From Acidobacteriota bacterium (GTDB lineage Bacteria; Acidobacteriota; Polarisedimenticolia; Gp22-AA2), in the NCBI GenBank assembly GCA_027297005.1, contig JAPUIN010000152.1, positions 1 through 5,764 on the forward strand: a stretch of DNA of 5,764 bases. The letters are read 5' to 3'. Under the pieces are notes generated by a model. It made no database searches, was not told where the DNA came from, and saw only the letters and a program-made list of their open reading frames with translations. Position 1 is the stretch's first letter. Each line of letters opens with the position of its first letter. Positions 1 to 5,764 of this stretch are shown here, one piece after another. The position numbers and the translations under genes were made by a program.

Positions 1-198
1 GAGCCGGATCTCCTGCCCCGCCTGTTCGAGCCGTATTTTTCAACCCGCAGCGGCGGCACCGGCCTCGGTCTGGCCATCGCGCGTCGGGCCATCGAGGAGC
101 ACGGCGGGAGCATCACCATCGACAGCGCGCCGGGTGAGGGAACCGTGGTGCTCCTGCGACTGCCGGTCGCCGCTCCCGCCGGCGGAGGGACGGCATGA
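1..198 (+). CDS. Sensor histidine kinase, C-terminal end of the ATPase domain (5' truncated by window edge)
   Basis: This is the last 65 codons of a gene that begins left of the window. The translation shows the end of a GHKL/HATPase_c domain: the F box LFEPYFST (residues 8-15 of the fragment), the glycine-rich G2 box GTGLGLAI (19-26), then the helix and closing strands with GGSITIDSAPGEGT. In this family these elements form the ATP lid and the nucleotide pocket that feeds autophosphorylation of an upstream histidine. The H box, N box, G1 box and any sensor or membrane segments lie outside the window, so the signal sensed is unknown. The TGA stop overlaps the ATG of the next gene as ATGA, which suggests translational coupling with the lipoprotein gene. 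The assignment as a histidine kinase is firm; the subtype (for example an NtrB-like kinase) cannot be settled. Confidence 0.93.
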   Translation, partial: EPDLLPRLFEPYFSTRSGGTGLGLAIARRAIEEHGGSITIDSAPGEGTVVLLRLPVAAPAGGGTA

Positions 199-1685
199 AG
201 CACCTCGACCGGTTCCCCCCCGCGATTCTCCTGGTGCTCGTACTCCCGCTGCTCACCCTTGCCGCCTGTGAGAAACAGACCCACCGCGATTCGCGCCTCC
301 GTTTCCAGGAGATCATGTCCGCATCGATGTCGGATGACGCGCGGGCCCACTCGCTCGAGGAGTTCGTCCATCGTTATCCCGAGCCGAAGACGAACCCGAA
401 CCTCGCCCGCTCCTGCCAGACCCTGGCCCAGTATCACGCTCGACGGGGCCGGGCCGATATCGCCTCCTCCTGGTACGAGAGGGCGCTTCGTGCCGATCCC
501 GACGATCCCGATCTACTCAACCGCCTGGGCTACCACTACGCCAGAGCCGGGATGAACCTCGACCGCGCCGTCGAGGTCCTGGAGCTTGCCGTTCGCCTTG
601 CAGAGGAGCGTGGCTACGCGGAGCGACGGCAGGGCTTCTTCAAGGATTCGCTCGGGTGGGCCTACCGGATGCGTGGCGACCTGCCGCGGGCCGTCGCTCT
701 GATCGAGGAGGCCTGCCGTCTCGCCCCCGGGGTCGCGATCCTGCGCGAGCACCTGGCGGAGGTGTACCGATTGCTCGGCGAGCACGAGCGGGCGGGGGAG
801 ATCTATCTCGAGCTCTACATCAATGGACACGGCACCACCTCCCGGTTCCGTGATCATCTCATGTCGATGGCGACACAGAAGGGGCCATCCGCCGTCGCTC
901 GCCTCGAACGGAAAATCAGGAAGGGATTGCGGAAGGTGGTCGAGGCGGATCGCCGAGTGGCCGAAGCCGACGGCGCGTCGCTCGTCCGCCTCGCCGCTCC
1001 TGACGGCCAACCGATCGTCGGCTGGCTTTACGAGCCTTCAACCTCCGCCCCCCCCATCACCTCTGGTCGTACGGATCGAGGCGCTGTTCTGCTCCTGCAT
1101 GCTCTCGGCGCCAATCGGGCCGCCAGCCTGCCGGCCGCCCGTCTGCTGGCGGAGCGTGGCCTGTTCGCCCTCGCTCTTGATCTCAGAGGGCACGGGGACA
1201 GCATTCGGGAAGGACTGTCGAGCCCGATCGAATTCAGTGATCGACTTGAAGACAACCTGAGCGCATCCCGCGACGATGCCCTGATCGCCCTCGATTTCCT
1301 GCGCACGCGACCCGGGGTCGATGGATCCCGGATCGGCGCCGTGGGGGAAGGGATCGGAGGCCTGGTGGCGGCCCTGGCCCTCGAACAGATCCTCGCCTCC
1401 GAGTCCCCCGCCCTCGTGATCCTGTCCCCCTGGGGTCAGGCCGCGGCCTATCGCCCCGTGATCGAAAGCCTGGGACTCGGCAGCACCCTTCTCGTCGCGG
1501 CAGAGGACGATAGGATCGCAGCCGGGACGGTCTCCGGACTGCTGACCGGGTCGGAGGAGTCATCCGCCGAGGGCCTGATCGTCCCCGGCTCCTCGAAAGG
1601 GTTCAGCCTGCTGCAGGAGGATATGATGCTGAGGGATCGTTTCGCGGGGTTCCTGACCAATCGGCTTCGCCACCCATCACCCTGA
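195..1685 (+). CDS. TPR-containing lipoprotein with a catalytically degraded alpha/beta-hydrolase-fold domain
   Basis: A 496-residue protein. Residues 1-25 are a lipoprotein signal peptide: a hydrophobic stretch ending in the lipobox LAAC, with Cys25 as the lipidated residue. Glu at +2 would, by the E. coli Lol rule, favour the outer membrane. About four TPR-like helix pairs follow (roughly 72-104, 106-140, 148-180, 182-207), with typical spacing such as ALRADPDDPDLLNRLG. From about 263 to 492 comes an alpha/beta-hydrolase fold: strand and loop LLLHALGANR (299-308), DLRGHGDS (329-336), a nucleophile elbow at 384-388 and the acid-loop motif AAEDDR (435-440). The elbow reads G-E-G-I-G, with Gly386 where Ser or Cys is expected. 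The late loop reads GSSKG (465-469), with Lys468 where His is expected. Asp438 or Asp439 remains. The domain may therefore bind rather than hydrolyse. The ATG start has GGAGG 6 nt upstream and overlaps the kinase stop. Substrate and partner are unknown. Confidence 0.88.
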   Translation: MKHLDRFPPAILLVLVLPLLTLAACEKQTHRDSRLRFQEIMSASMSDDARAHSLEEFVHRYPEPKTNPNLARSCQTLAQYHARRGRADIASSWYERALRADPDDPDLLNRLGYHYARAGMNLDRAVEVLELAVRLAEERGYAERRQGFFKDSLGWAYRMRGDLPRAVALIEEACRLAPGVAILREHLAEVYRLLGEHERAGEIYLELYINGHGTTSRFRDHLMSMATQKGPSAVARLERKIRKGLRKVVEADRRVAEADGASLVRLAAPDGQPIVGWLYEPSTSAPPITSGRTDRGAVLLLHALGANRAASLPAARLLAERGLFALALDLRGHGDSIREGLSSPIEFSDRLEDNLSASRDDALIALDFLRTRPGVDGSRIGAVGEGIGGLVAALALEQILASESPALVILSPWGQAAAYRPVIESLGLGSTLLVAAEDDRIAAGTVSGLLTGSEESSAEGLIVPGSSKGFSLLQEDMMLRDRFAGFLTNRLRHPSP

Positions 1686-1733
1686 AGCGCTGCGCGATGT
1701 CGAGATGAGTGATCGTGCCGGAATTCCGGTGCG

Positions 1734-2321
1734 CTATCCGCCTGTCCGTGAGGCCCCCCTCCTGCGCGAGACAGGGACGAAGCTGACATCACCTGCGACC
1801 GCGATCGCATGATCGAGGATCGCCAGCCGGCGTATGGTGAGATTCAACCCGACCGGTCGATCGGCGAATCGCCAGATATCCTCCACGAGCGAGGGGATCC
1901 CCACGCGCGGAATGGCGTCGCTGAGGTCGAGTTGACCCAGACCTGGTACCGTGAGTGGAAGCTCCTCCATGACGGCGAAGTATTTCCTTAAATTCTTGTC
2001 ATAACTGATTGATACAGATGCCGAAATACGATCATCAAATGGAAATGACCGACCCCGAATCCGCAGGCTGACATCGGCCCGACCCTCTCTGAGCACCAGG
2101 TTGCGCGGGTCGCTCAGGATGAGATCGACTCGCAGCGGCGATCTCCCGACCGTGATGGTGACAGGCGTCGCGGCGCGCAGATAATCCATGATCGCCGCCT
2201 CGTCGATTGTGAATTGCACTTCGAACTTCTGTGCGGGATTGCCGGCCGGTGCGGCGGCAAGCGAGAGGCTTGCGACGAGCGCAGCCGTCGCCACTCGTGG
2301 GAGATTACCGACCCTCGTCAC
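1734..2321 (-). CDS. Small exported protein of unknown function, possibly YceB/DUF1439-like
   Basis: I place the start at GTG 2321, giving 195 residues, rather than at the ATG 18 nt upstream (2339). The GTG has a perfect AGGAGG 5 nt before it, and its N-terminus (MTRVGNLPRV, then an Ala/Leu-rich core) is a proper Sec signal peptide with a likely cleavage after APA (about residue 26). The longer form would begin with acidic MQEEAG, which is poor for export. The mature part alternates short beta-like stretches with motifs FTIDEAAIMDYL (37-48), LILSDPRNL (67-75), ISYDKN (105-110) and LPLTVPGLGQLDL (121-133). This order recalls lipid-binding YceB/DUF1439 proteins, but that is only a resemblance by eye. 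There is no lipobox Cys and no catalytic motif. The gene follows the MetE-like gene by 102 nt and converges with the lipoprotein gene. Codons for residues about 90-112 are unusually AT-rich. Confidence 0.78.
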   Translation of the reverse strand: MTRVGNLPRVATAALVASLSLAAAPAGNPAQKFEVQFTIDEAAIMDYLRAATPVTITVGRSPLRVDLILSDPRNLVLREGRADVSLRIRGRSFPFDDRISASVSISYDKNLRKYFAVMEELPLTVPGLGQLDLSDAIPRVGIPSLVEDIWRFADRPVGLNLTIRRLAILDHAIAVAGDVSFVPVSRRRGASRTGG

Positions 2322-2326
2322 CCCCG

Positions 2327-2332
2327 CCTCCT
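2327..2332 (-). promoter_or_regulatory. Shine-Dalgarno AGGAGG that selects the GTG start at 2321
   Basis: On the minus strand AGGAGG ends 5 nt before GTG 2321. The alternative ATG at 2339 lies upstream of this site and has no comparable purine-rich box before it. This decides the start of the exported protein. Confidence 0.7.
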
Positions 2333-2353
2333 CCTGCATGTCCGCGGCGATCG

Positions 2354-2362
2354 ACTATAGCA
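2354..2362 (-). promoter_or_regulatory. Candidate extended -10 promoter (TGCTATAGT) for the exported-protein gene
   Basis: The minus strand reads TGC followed by TATAGT, one mismatch from TATAAT and matching the extended -10 form TGnTATAAT. Transcription would start near 2347, giving a leader of roughly 25 nt before GTG 2321. No recognisable TTGACA-like box sits at the right distance upstream, so this rests on the -10 alone. It overlaps one arm of the hairpin at 2360-2386. Confidence 0.35.
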
Positions 2363-2386
2363 CGCGGGGGATTCTGAGCCCCGTGC
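2360..2386 (-). terminator. Weak GC-rich hairpin after the MetE-like gene
   Basis: GCACG at 2360-2364 pairs with CGTGC at 2382-2386, and the adjoining G and C runs add about three more pairs after a one-base bulge. On the minus strand it lies 38 nt beyond the stop of the MetE-like gene. It lacks the T tract of an intrinsic terminator, so it may only pause or protect the transcript, or be a chance fold. Confidence 0.25.
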
Positions 2387-2423
2387 GCGCCGCCCGTCGC
2401 AATACACGAGCAGGATCCTAGGA

Positions 2424-3395
2424 TCAGTCCAGCAGTCGTGCGGCACGTGCGGCGCTGCGGAGCTTGTCGAGCGCGCGCGATTGCGGCAGGCCGGCGAGGT
2501 CGGTGGCCGGACCGATCCAGAGACGCTGAGGGGGTGGAATCCCCTTCGTCGACCTGATCAGGGTCGCCAGCTCTTCCGGATTCTCGATCGACTCGCTACG
2601 GCCATCGATCAGCCCCAGCCCGAGCCCGAGTCCTTCCGGAAACGGTTGATCGCGGAACAGATCGAGGCTCCCTCGCCCGGCGACCAGATCAAGGCTCAGC
2701 CAGGCGAGTCGCTTCAGACGGAGGATCCCCGGATGGAGCCCGGAAATGTCCCCACCGGCCAGATGGAGGGCCATGTGGGCCGTCACTCCCCGTCCAAGAA
2801 CCTCCCAGAGCCGGGTAAAGACCGGGAACTCGGCCTTGTGGACGAGGAGAGCCGGTTCGTCGATCTGAACCGTCTCGGCACCTGCATCCTGGAGGGCCCG
2901 GATCTCCTGGTTCAATGCGATCGCCATCCCCATGGCGAGCGCGTTCGAATCATCGTAGGCCCGGTCCACTGCGACCTTGGCCAGGGTGAACGGCCCCGTC
3001 AGGATGACCTTGATCGGACGATCGATCCCTTCCTTCGCGAAGAGATAATCCTCGACCAGGATCGGACCGCTCCAGGCGATCGCATCCTCAACAACCGGGA
3101 CGCGATAGGAGCCCCCGATTCCGGGGAATCCGTCCTTGATCTCCCCGGCGGTGACCCCGTCGAATCGACGGCTCACGTGCAGGATCGGATCGTTCCAGCG
3201 CACCAGTCCGTCGGTGACGAGATCCAGGCCGGCATCCACCTGCGCCTGCACCGCCTGGCGTGTGGCGCGGTCCTGCACCTGCTGCAGCTCCTTCGGATCG
3301 ATCGTACCGTCAGGATGGCCCCGAAGAACCTTCTCCAGATCGTCCGCGAGCGGGCCGCCCCGCCACGGCAGGGATCCGATGTTGGTGGCGATCAT
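2424..3395 (-). CDS. MetE/UROD-superfamily protein (core methionine synthase-like) lacking the zinc-ligand cysteines
   Basis: A 323-residue single-domain protein, the size of archaeal-type or 'core' MetE and of the C-terminal half of E. coli MetE. Family marks in order: MIATNIGSLPW (1-11), VDAGLDLVTDG (53-63), ILTGPFTLAK (131-140), ETVQIDEPAL (174-183), AHMALHL (206-212) and a C-terminal GPATDLAGLP (295-304). In MetE the DEPA motif contacts homocysteine, and zinc is held by His-x-Cys, a Glu and a late Cys. Here His207 remains, the Cys place is Ala209, the Glu place appears to be Asp236, and the late Cys is absent. The whole protein has no cysteine. Classical zinc-activated thiol methylation is therefore doubtful, and gene symbol metE is withheld. 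The start at 3395 is chosen because AGGAG lies 7 nt upstream and the family N-terminus begins there; the frame is open for 58 more codons that overlap the previous gene. It follows the beta-propeller gene by 16 nt, probably in one operon. Confidence 0.82.
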   Translation of the reverse strand: MIATNIGSLPWRGGPLADDLEKVLRGHPDGTIDPKELQQVQDRATRQAVQAQVDAGLDLVTDGLVRWNDPILHVSRRFDGVTAGEIKDGFPGIGGSYRVPVVEDAIAWSGPILVEDYLFAKEGIDRPIKVILTGPFTLAKVAVDRAYDDSNALAMGMAIALNQEIRALQDAGAETVQIDEPALLVHKAEFPVFTRLWEVLGRGVTAHMALHLAGGDISGLHPGILRLKRLAWLSLDLVAGRGSLDLFRDQPFPEGLGLGLGLIDGRSESIENPEELATLIRSTKGIPPPQRLWIGPATDLAGLPQSRALDKLRSAARAARLLD

Positions 3396-3402
3396 TCCCG
3401 CT

Positions 3403-3407
3403 CTCCT
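3403..3407 (-). promoter_or_regulatory. Shine-Dalgarno AGGAG for the MetE-like gene
   Basis: On the minus strand AGGAG ends 7 nt before ATG 3395, just beyond the TAA of the upstream gene. It supports the short start over the longest open frame, which would run back to 3569 inside the beta-propeller gene. Confidence 0.7.
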
Positions 3408-3411
3408 TCCT

Positions 3412-4461
3412 TTACTTAGTACCTCCGCGGTCCACTCCACCGCGCCCCTTTCCTCGGGCGACAGGGGAGGCAGCCACGAAGGCAATGCCATCCGGCTCGT
3501 GTCCCGCAGGGATCCGGTCGACGACCCGCAGATCGGAGATCGACAGGACGGCGACGTCGTTCGACCCATTGTTACACACCCAGGCGCGTTGACCGGTTCC
3601 GCCGATCACCAGTCCACCGGGACGTTCCCCCACCTCGATCGTGCCCCGAACGGCCAGGATGTTCAGATCAAGCACGGTCACATCCCCCGATCCGCGGTTG
3701 CTCACGAGCGCCGTCGACCCGTCCGGGGTGACCGCGATCCGGATCGGTCTCCGCCCGACCGGTAGCCGGTGCCGCTCTTCGAGCGTCCTGGGGTCGAGAA
3801 GGGCGACCTCATCCGATTTCTGCAGCGCGACCAGAAGCCACCTGCCTTTCGGGTCGATCGCGAGCCCCTCCGGCGCTTCGCCGACCGGAACATGCGCCCG
3901 GATCGAGAGGTTGTAGGCATTCCCGATCGTCACACTTCCCGATCCACGGTTGGTGACGAACATCCGGCTGCCGCCCCTGCCGACGGTCAGCATGTGCGCC
4001 CCGGATTGGGTCGTCGTCATCGCTCGATCGACCACATCCCGCTCCGCGTCGATAAGATACAGCCTGTGGCTTCCTTCGCTCGTCAGGAGCAGGCGCCGAC
4101 CGTCCCGGCTGACATGAAGCCCGTGCGGCCGATCGAATCCTTCGGACCGGATCGTCTTGAGCAGCACGAATGCCTGCAGATCGACGACCGCCAGGCCCCC
4201 TTCACCGACGTCGGTGATGTACGCTTTCGTCCCCTTCGGATTCGCCACCACCTCGTGCGGCTCACTCCCGACTCGCAGCGTCCCCTCGAGACGGTGGGTG
4301 GGGAGATCGAACACCATCATCGTCCCATCGGCTTTGTTGAGGACCAGCAGGCGTCCCTCGTCGGTCGGATTCTTCCGGGAGGCCGCATGCGCAGGCGGCT
4401 CCACCGCGAACGGCAGCGTCGCGCACAGCGTCACCATGACGAACATCTTCCTTCCGATCAT
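3412..4461 (-). CDS. Exported YVTN-family beta-propeller protein
   Basis: A 349-residue protein with a Sec signal peptide (basic MIGRK, hydrophobic core to about 20, cleavage probably after AHA at 26). The mature part is almost wholly repeats of about 42 residues, each with a pattern like RPxxIAVTPDG, then (A)LVSNRGSGDVTVLDL. Blade cores are visible near 36-71, 78-114, 123-156, 166-198, 207-240, 249-282 and 291-325, about seven, enough for a closed propeller. The clearest are TNRGSGSVTIG (170-180), SNRGSGDVTVLDL (254-266) and CNNGSNDVAVLSI (296-308). There is no CxxCH haem motif, no lipobox and no membrane anchor, so a periplasmic or secreted scaffold or ligand-binding role is inferred; the ligand is unknown. 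The tail after 330 is Gly/Arg/Lys-rich. The ATG at 4461 overlaps the tyrA stop as ATGA and has GGAGG 5 nt upstream. A longer frame to 4623 exists but lies inside tyrA and would bury the signal peptide. Confidence 0.88.
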   Translation of the reverse strand: MIGRKMFVMVTLCATLPFAVEPPAHAASRKNPTDEGRLLVLNKADGTMMVFDLPTHRLEGTLRVGSEPHEVVANPKGTKAYITDVGEGGLAVVDLQAFVLLKTIRSEGFDRPHGLHVSRDGRRLLLTSEGSHRLYLIDAERDVVDRAMTTTQSGAHMLTVGRGGSRMFVTNRGSGSVTIGNAYNLSIRAHVPVGEAPEGLAIDPKGRWLLVALQKSDEVALLDPRTLEERHRLPVGRRPIRIAVTPDGSTALVSNRGSGDVTVLDLNILAVRGTIEVGERPGGLVIGGTGQRAWVCNNGSNDVAVLSISDLRVVDRIPAGHEPDGIAFVAASPVARGKGRGGVDRGGTK

Positions 4462-5345
4462 GGGGTCCTCCGCCGGGATGGACGCGAGGCGACCGGATTG
4501 CCGCGCTGCGCTGCCAGCCGGGGCCGGGCCCGCGCCGCGCGTCTGAACGCCGCTTTCAGACCGTGAGGCAGTTGCGAGCGCAGGATACCCAGCTCGCGTG
4601 TAAATGCATCGATCGCCTCGCACACCGCCCCCTCATTCGTCGACAGGATCCCGCGCCACAGGCGCTCGGGACTGGTGGCCACGCGGCTCATCTGGCGGAA
4701 TGCGGGCCCGGCAAGCCGCGGGGAGCGGGGCGACACCCGCCTGGCAACGGCATTCACGAGGGCAATGCTGAGGATCTGCGGAAGGTGACTGAAGAGCGCC
4801 ACCAGCCGGTCGTGCCGCCTGGCGTCGAGCAGGATGGGGCGCGCGCCGACAGCGGAGACCAGGTGCCGCACGAGCCGAAGCGCCTTACCCGGCCGCGATG
4901 CGCACAGAATCCAGGGAGCACCGATGAACAGGCGCGGGTCGGCGTGCGCCACTCCGGTCTGCTCCGAGCCGGCCATCGGGTGGCCTCCGACGAAACGCGC
5001 TCCCAGACCGGACCGGATCGCGGCCTCCTTAATCGTCCCCTTCGTACTGCCGATGTCGGTGACGACCGCTCCGGCCCCTGCGAGGCGCGCCACGCGTGGC
5101 AGAAATGTGAGGATCGCATCGACCGGCAGGGCCAGGATGATCAGATCGGCCCCCTCCAGGCCGCGAGCGAGCGAGGTGTGACCGGTCTGGATAGCGCCCC
5201 GACGCCTGGCGCGCCGCAGAACCGGCGCCCGATCGATCCCCACGACCTCGACGCGCCGCAGCGTGCGACGCAACGCGAGACCGATCGAGCCGCCCACGAG
5301 GCCGACCCCGACGATGGCGACTCGCCGGATCCGGGTGGCCGGCAT
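4458..5345 (-). CDS. tyrA: Prephenate dehydrogenase
   Basis: Cytosolic enzyme that oxidatively decarboxylates prephenate to 4-hydroxyphenylpyruvate in tyrosine synthesis. The 295 residues show a Rossmann motif GVGLVGGSIG (13-22) and an acidic residue after the second strand (VVGID, Asp38), which favours NAD+ over NADP+. They also show TDIGSTK (96-102), the family signature GGHPMAGSEQTG (120-131) with its His122, then SHLPQ (186-190), and the helical dimer domain with RLAGPAFRQMSRVATSP (210-226). There is no chorismate mutase fusion and no C-terminal ACT domain, so the allosteric tyrosine control seen in ACT-bearing forms is not evident; instead the last 25 or so residues are Arg-rich. The start at 5345 lies 4 nt after the aroF stop with no strong Shine-Dalgarno, suggesting re-initiation or coupling. 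Its stop overlaps the beta-propeller start. The family call is secure; arogenate use cannot be excluded. Confidence 0.95.
   Translation of the reverse strand: MPATRIRRVAIVGVGLVGGSIGLALRRTLRRVEVVGIDRAPVLRRARRRGAIQTGHTSLARGLEGADLIILALPVDAILTFLPRVARLAGAGAVVTDIGSTKGTIKEAAIRSGLGARFVGGHPMAGSEQTGVAHADPRLFIGAPWILCASRPGKALRLVRHLVSAVGARPILLDARRHDRLVALFSHLPQILSIALVNAVARRVSPRSPRLAGPAFRQMSRVATSPERLWRGILSTNEGAVCEAIDAFTRELGILRSQLPHGLKAAFRRAARARPRLAAQRGNPVASRPSRRRTP
4467..4471 (-). promoter_or_regulatory. Shine-Dalgarno GGAGG inside the end of tyrA, for the beta-propeller gene
   Basis: GGAGG on the minus strand ends 5 nt before ATG 4461, within the last codons of tyrA. With the ATGA stop-start overlap it supports this start and translational coupling. 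Confidence 0.7.
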
Positions 5346-5349
5346 CGAT

Positions 5350-5764
5350 TCAGGTCGTCCGGCCGATCGCCGGGGCGATGAGGCGCAGCTGCGCCATCAA
5401 CTCGGCGAACTGCTCCGGGTAGAGCGACTGCGGACCATCCGACAGCGCCATCTCCGGCTCATGGTGCACCTCAACCATGATCCCATCCGCCCCAGCCGCC
5501 AGGGCAGCCCGGGCCATCGGGATCACCTTGTCGCGCAGACCAGTGCCGTGACTGGGATCGGCAATGATCGGGAGATGGCTGAGCTTCTTGATGATCGGGA
5601 TGGCCGAGATGTCCATGGTGTTGCGAGTGAAATTTTCGAACGTTCGAATACCACGTTCGCACAGAAGGACCTGATGGTTCCCCCCGGCCATGATGTATTC
5701 GGCCGAGAGGAGCCACTCCTTGATGGTGACTGAAATTCCACGTTTCAGCATGACGGGCCGTTTC
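5350..5764 (-). CDS. aroF: 3-deoxy-7-phosphoheptulonate (DAHP) synthase, C-terminal part (5' end beyond window)
   Basis: First enzyme of the shikimate pathway, joining phosphoenolpyruvate and erythrose 4-phosphate. The 137 visible residues match the class I-beta (Thermotoga/Bacillus-type) enzyme: KRPVMLKRG with the PEP-binding Lys, [40 protein letters not shown], and [18 protein letters not shown]. The His of DPSH, the Glu of VEVH and the Asp of LSDG are spaced 26 and 11 residues apart, the same as the metal ligands His272, Glu298 and Asp309 of the T. maritima enzyme. The active site part seen here is intact. The N-terminal ferredoxin-like regulatory domain typical of some members, and the metal-ligand Cys, would lie to the right of the window. 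The stop is 4 nt before tyrA, so aroF leads into the tyrA operon. Gene symbol follows common usage for this type. Confidence 0.95.
   Translation of the reverse strand, partial: KRPVMLKRGISVTIKEWLLSAEYIMAGGNHQVLLCERGIRTFENFTRNTMDISAIPIIKKLSHLPIIADPSHGTGLRDKVIPMARAALAAGADGIMVEVHHEPEMALSDGPQSLYPEQFAELMAQLRLIAPAIGRTT

Noticed and set aside
1686..1733. Possible bidirectional terminator between the convergent genes, with a perfect palindrome CCGGAATTCCGG at 1718-1729
   Set aside because: The palindrome has no loop and no T tract on either strand, and the outer complementarity is only about 5 bp. Too weak to call a terminator.
2414..2425. Perfect palindrome GATCCTAGGATC at the end of the MetE-like gene
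   Set aside because: Short, loopless and single copy; it overlaps the stop codon and has no matching site elsewhere that would suggest an operator or attachment site.
2481..3419. Long plus-strand open frame (312 codons) opposite the MetE-like gene
   Set aside because: Its translation is rich in Arg, Pro and Gln with no recognisable motif, while the minus strand carries clear MetE/UROD motifs and a Shine-Dalgarno. Long antisense frames are expected at this GC content.
3396..3569. Longer N-terminus for the MetE-like protein (start at 3569)
   Set aside because: The extra 58 codons lie inside the beta-propeller gene, show no family similarity, and the ATG at 3395 has a well-placed AGGAG.
4462..4623. 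Longer N-terminus for the beta-propeller protein (start at 4623)
   Set aside because: It would put 54 residues ahead of a good signal peptide and lies wholly within tyrA; ATG 4461 has GGAGG and a stop-start overlap.
3769..5381. Two long plus-strand open frames (3769-4566 and 4563-5381) opposite the beta-propeller gene and tyrA
   Set aside because: Low-complexity charged translations with no domain features; the minus-strand genes are unambiguous family members.
5635..5648. Perfect 14-bp palindrome TTCGAACGTTCGAA
   Set aside because: It lies in aroF and encodes the conserved IRTFE motif of DAHP synthase, so the protein sequence explains it; no second copy was seen.

Overview
The window is GC-rich, gene-dense bacterial chromosomal DNA. 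An outer-membrane-type lipoprotein, several Sec signal peptides and short intergenic gaps suggest a Gram-negative, probably uncultured bacterium. Acidobacteriota-like or deltaproteobacteria-like lineages would fit, but nothing here fixes the phylum. I see no mobile element, CRISPR array, tRNA or rRNA.

Layout: positions 1-1685 are read on the + strand. They hold the 3' end of a sensor histidine kinase gene, which overlaps by ATGA a lipoprotein gene. The lipoprotein has an N-terminal TPR region and a C-terminal alpha/beta-hydrolase-fold domain. Everything from 1734 to the right edge is read on the - strand and converges on the lipoprotein gene across 48 bp.

In transcription order the - strand carries: the 3' part of a DAHP synthase gene (aroF), prephenate dehydrogenase (tyrA), an exported YVTN-type beta-propeller protein, and a protein of the MetE/UROD superfamily. 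The junctions are a 4-nt gap, a 4-nt ATGA overlap and a 16-nt gap, so these four genes are very probably one transcription unit. After a further 102 nt, with a weak hairpin and a plausible extended -10 promoter, comes a small exported protein of unknown function.

AroF and TyrA are the first step of aromatic amino acid synthesis and a step on the tyrosine branch. The two genes behind them have no evident link to that pathway. The two most interesting points are apparent pseudoenzymes or changed enzymes. The hydrolase domain of the lipoprotein has Gly where the nucleophile should be and Lys where the catalytic His should be. The MetE-like protein contains no cysteine at all, so it cannot build the usual Cys-based zinc site of cobalamin-independent methionine synthase. 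Start sites of three genes were set by Shine-Dalgarno position, signal-peptide logic or family length rather than by the longest open frame.
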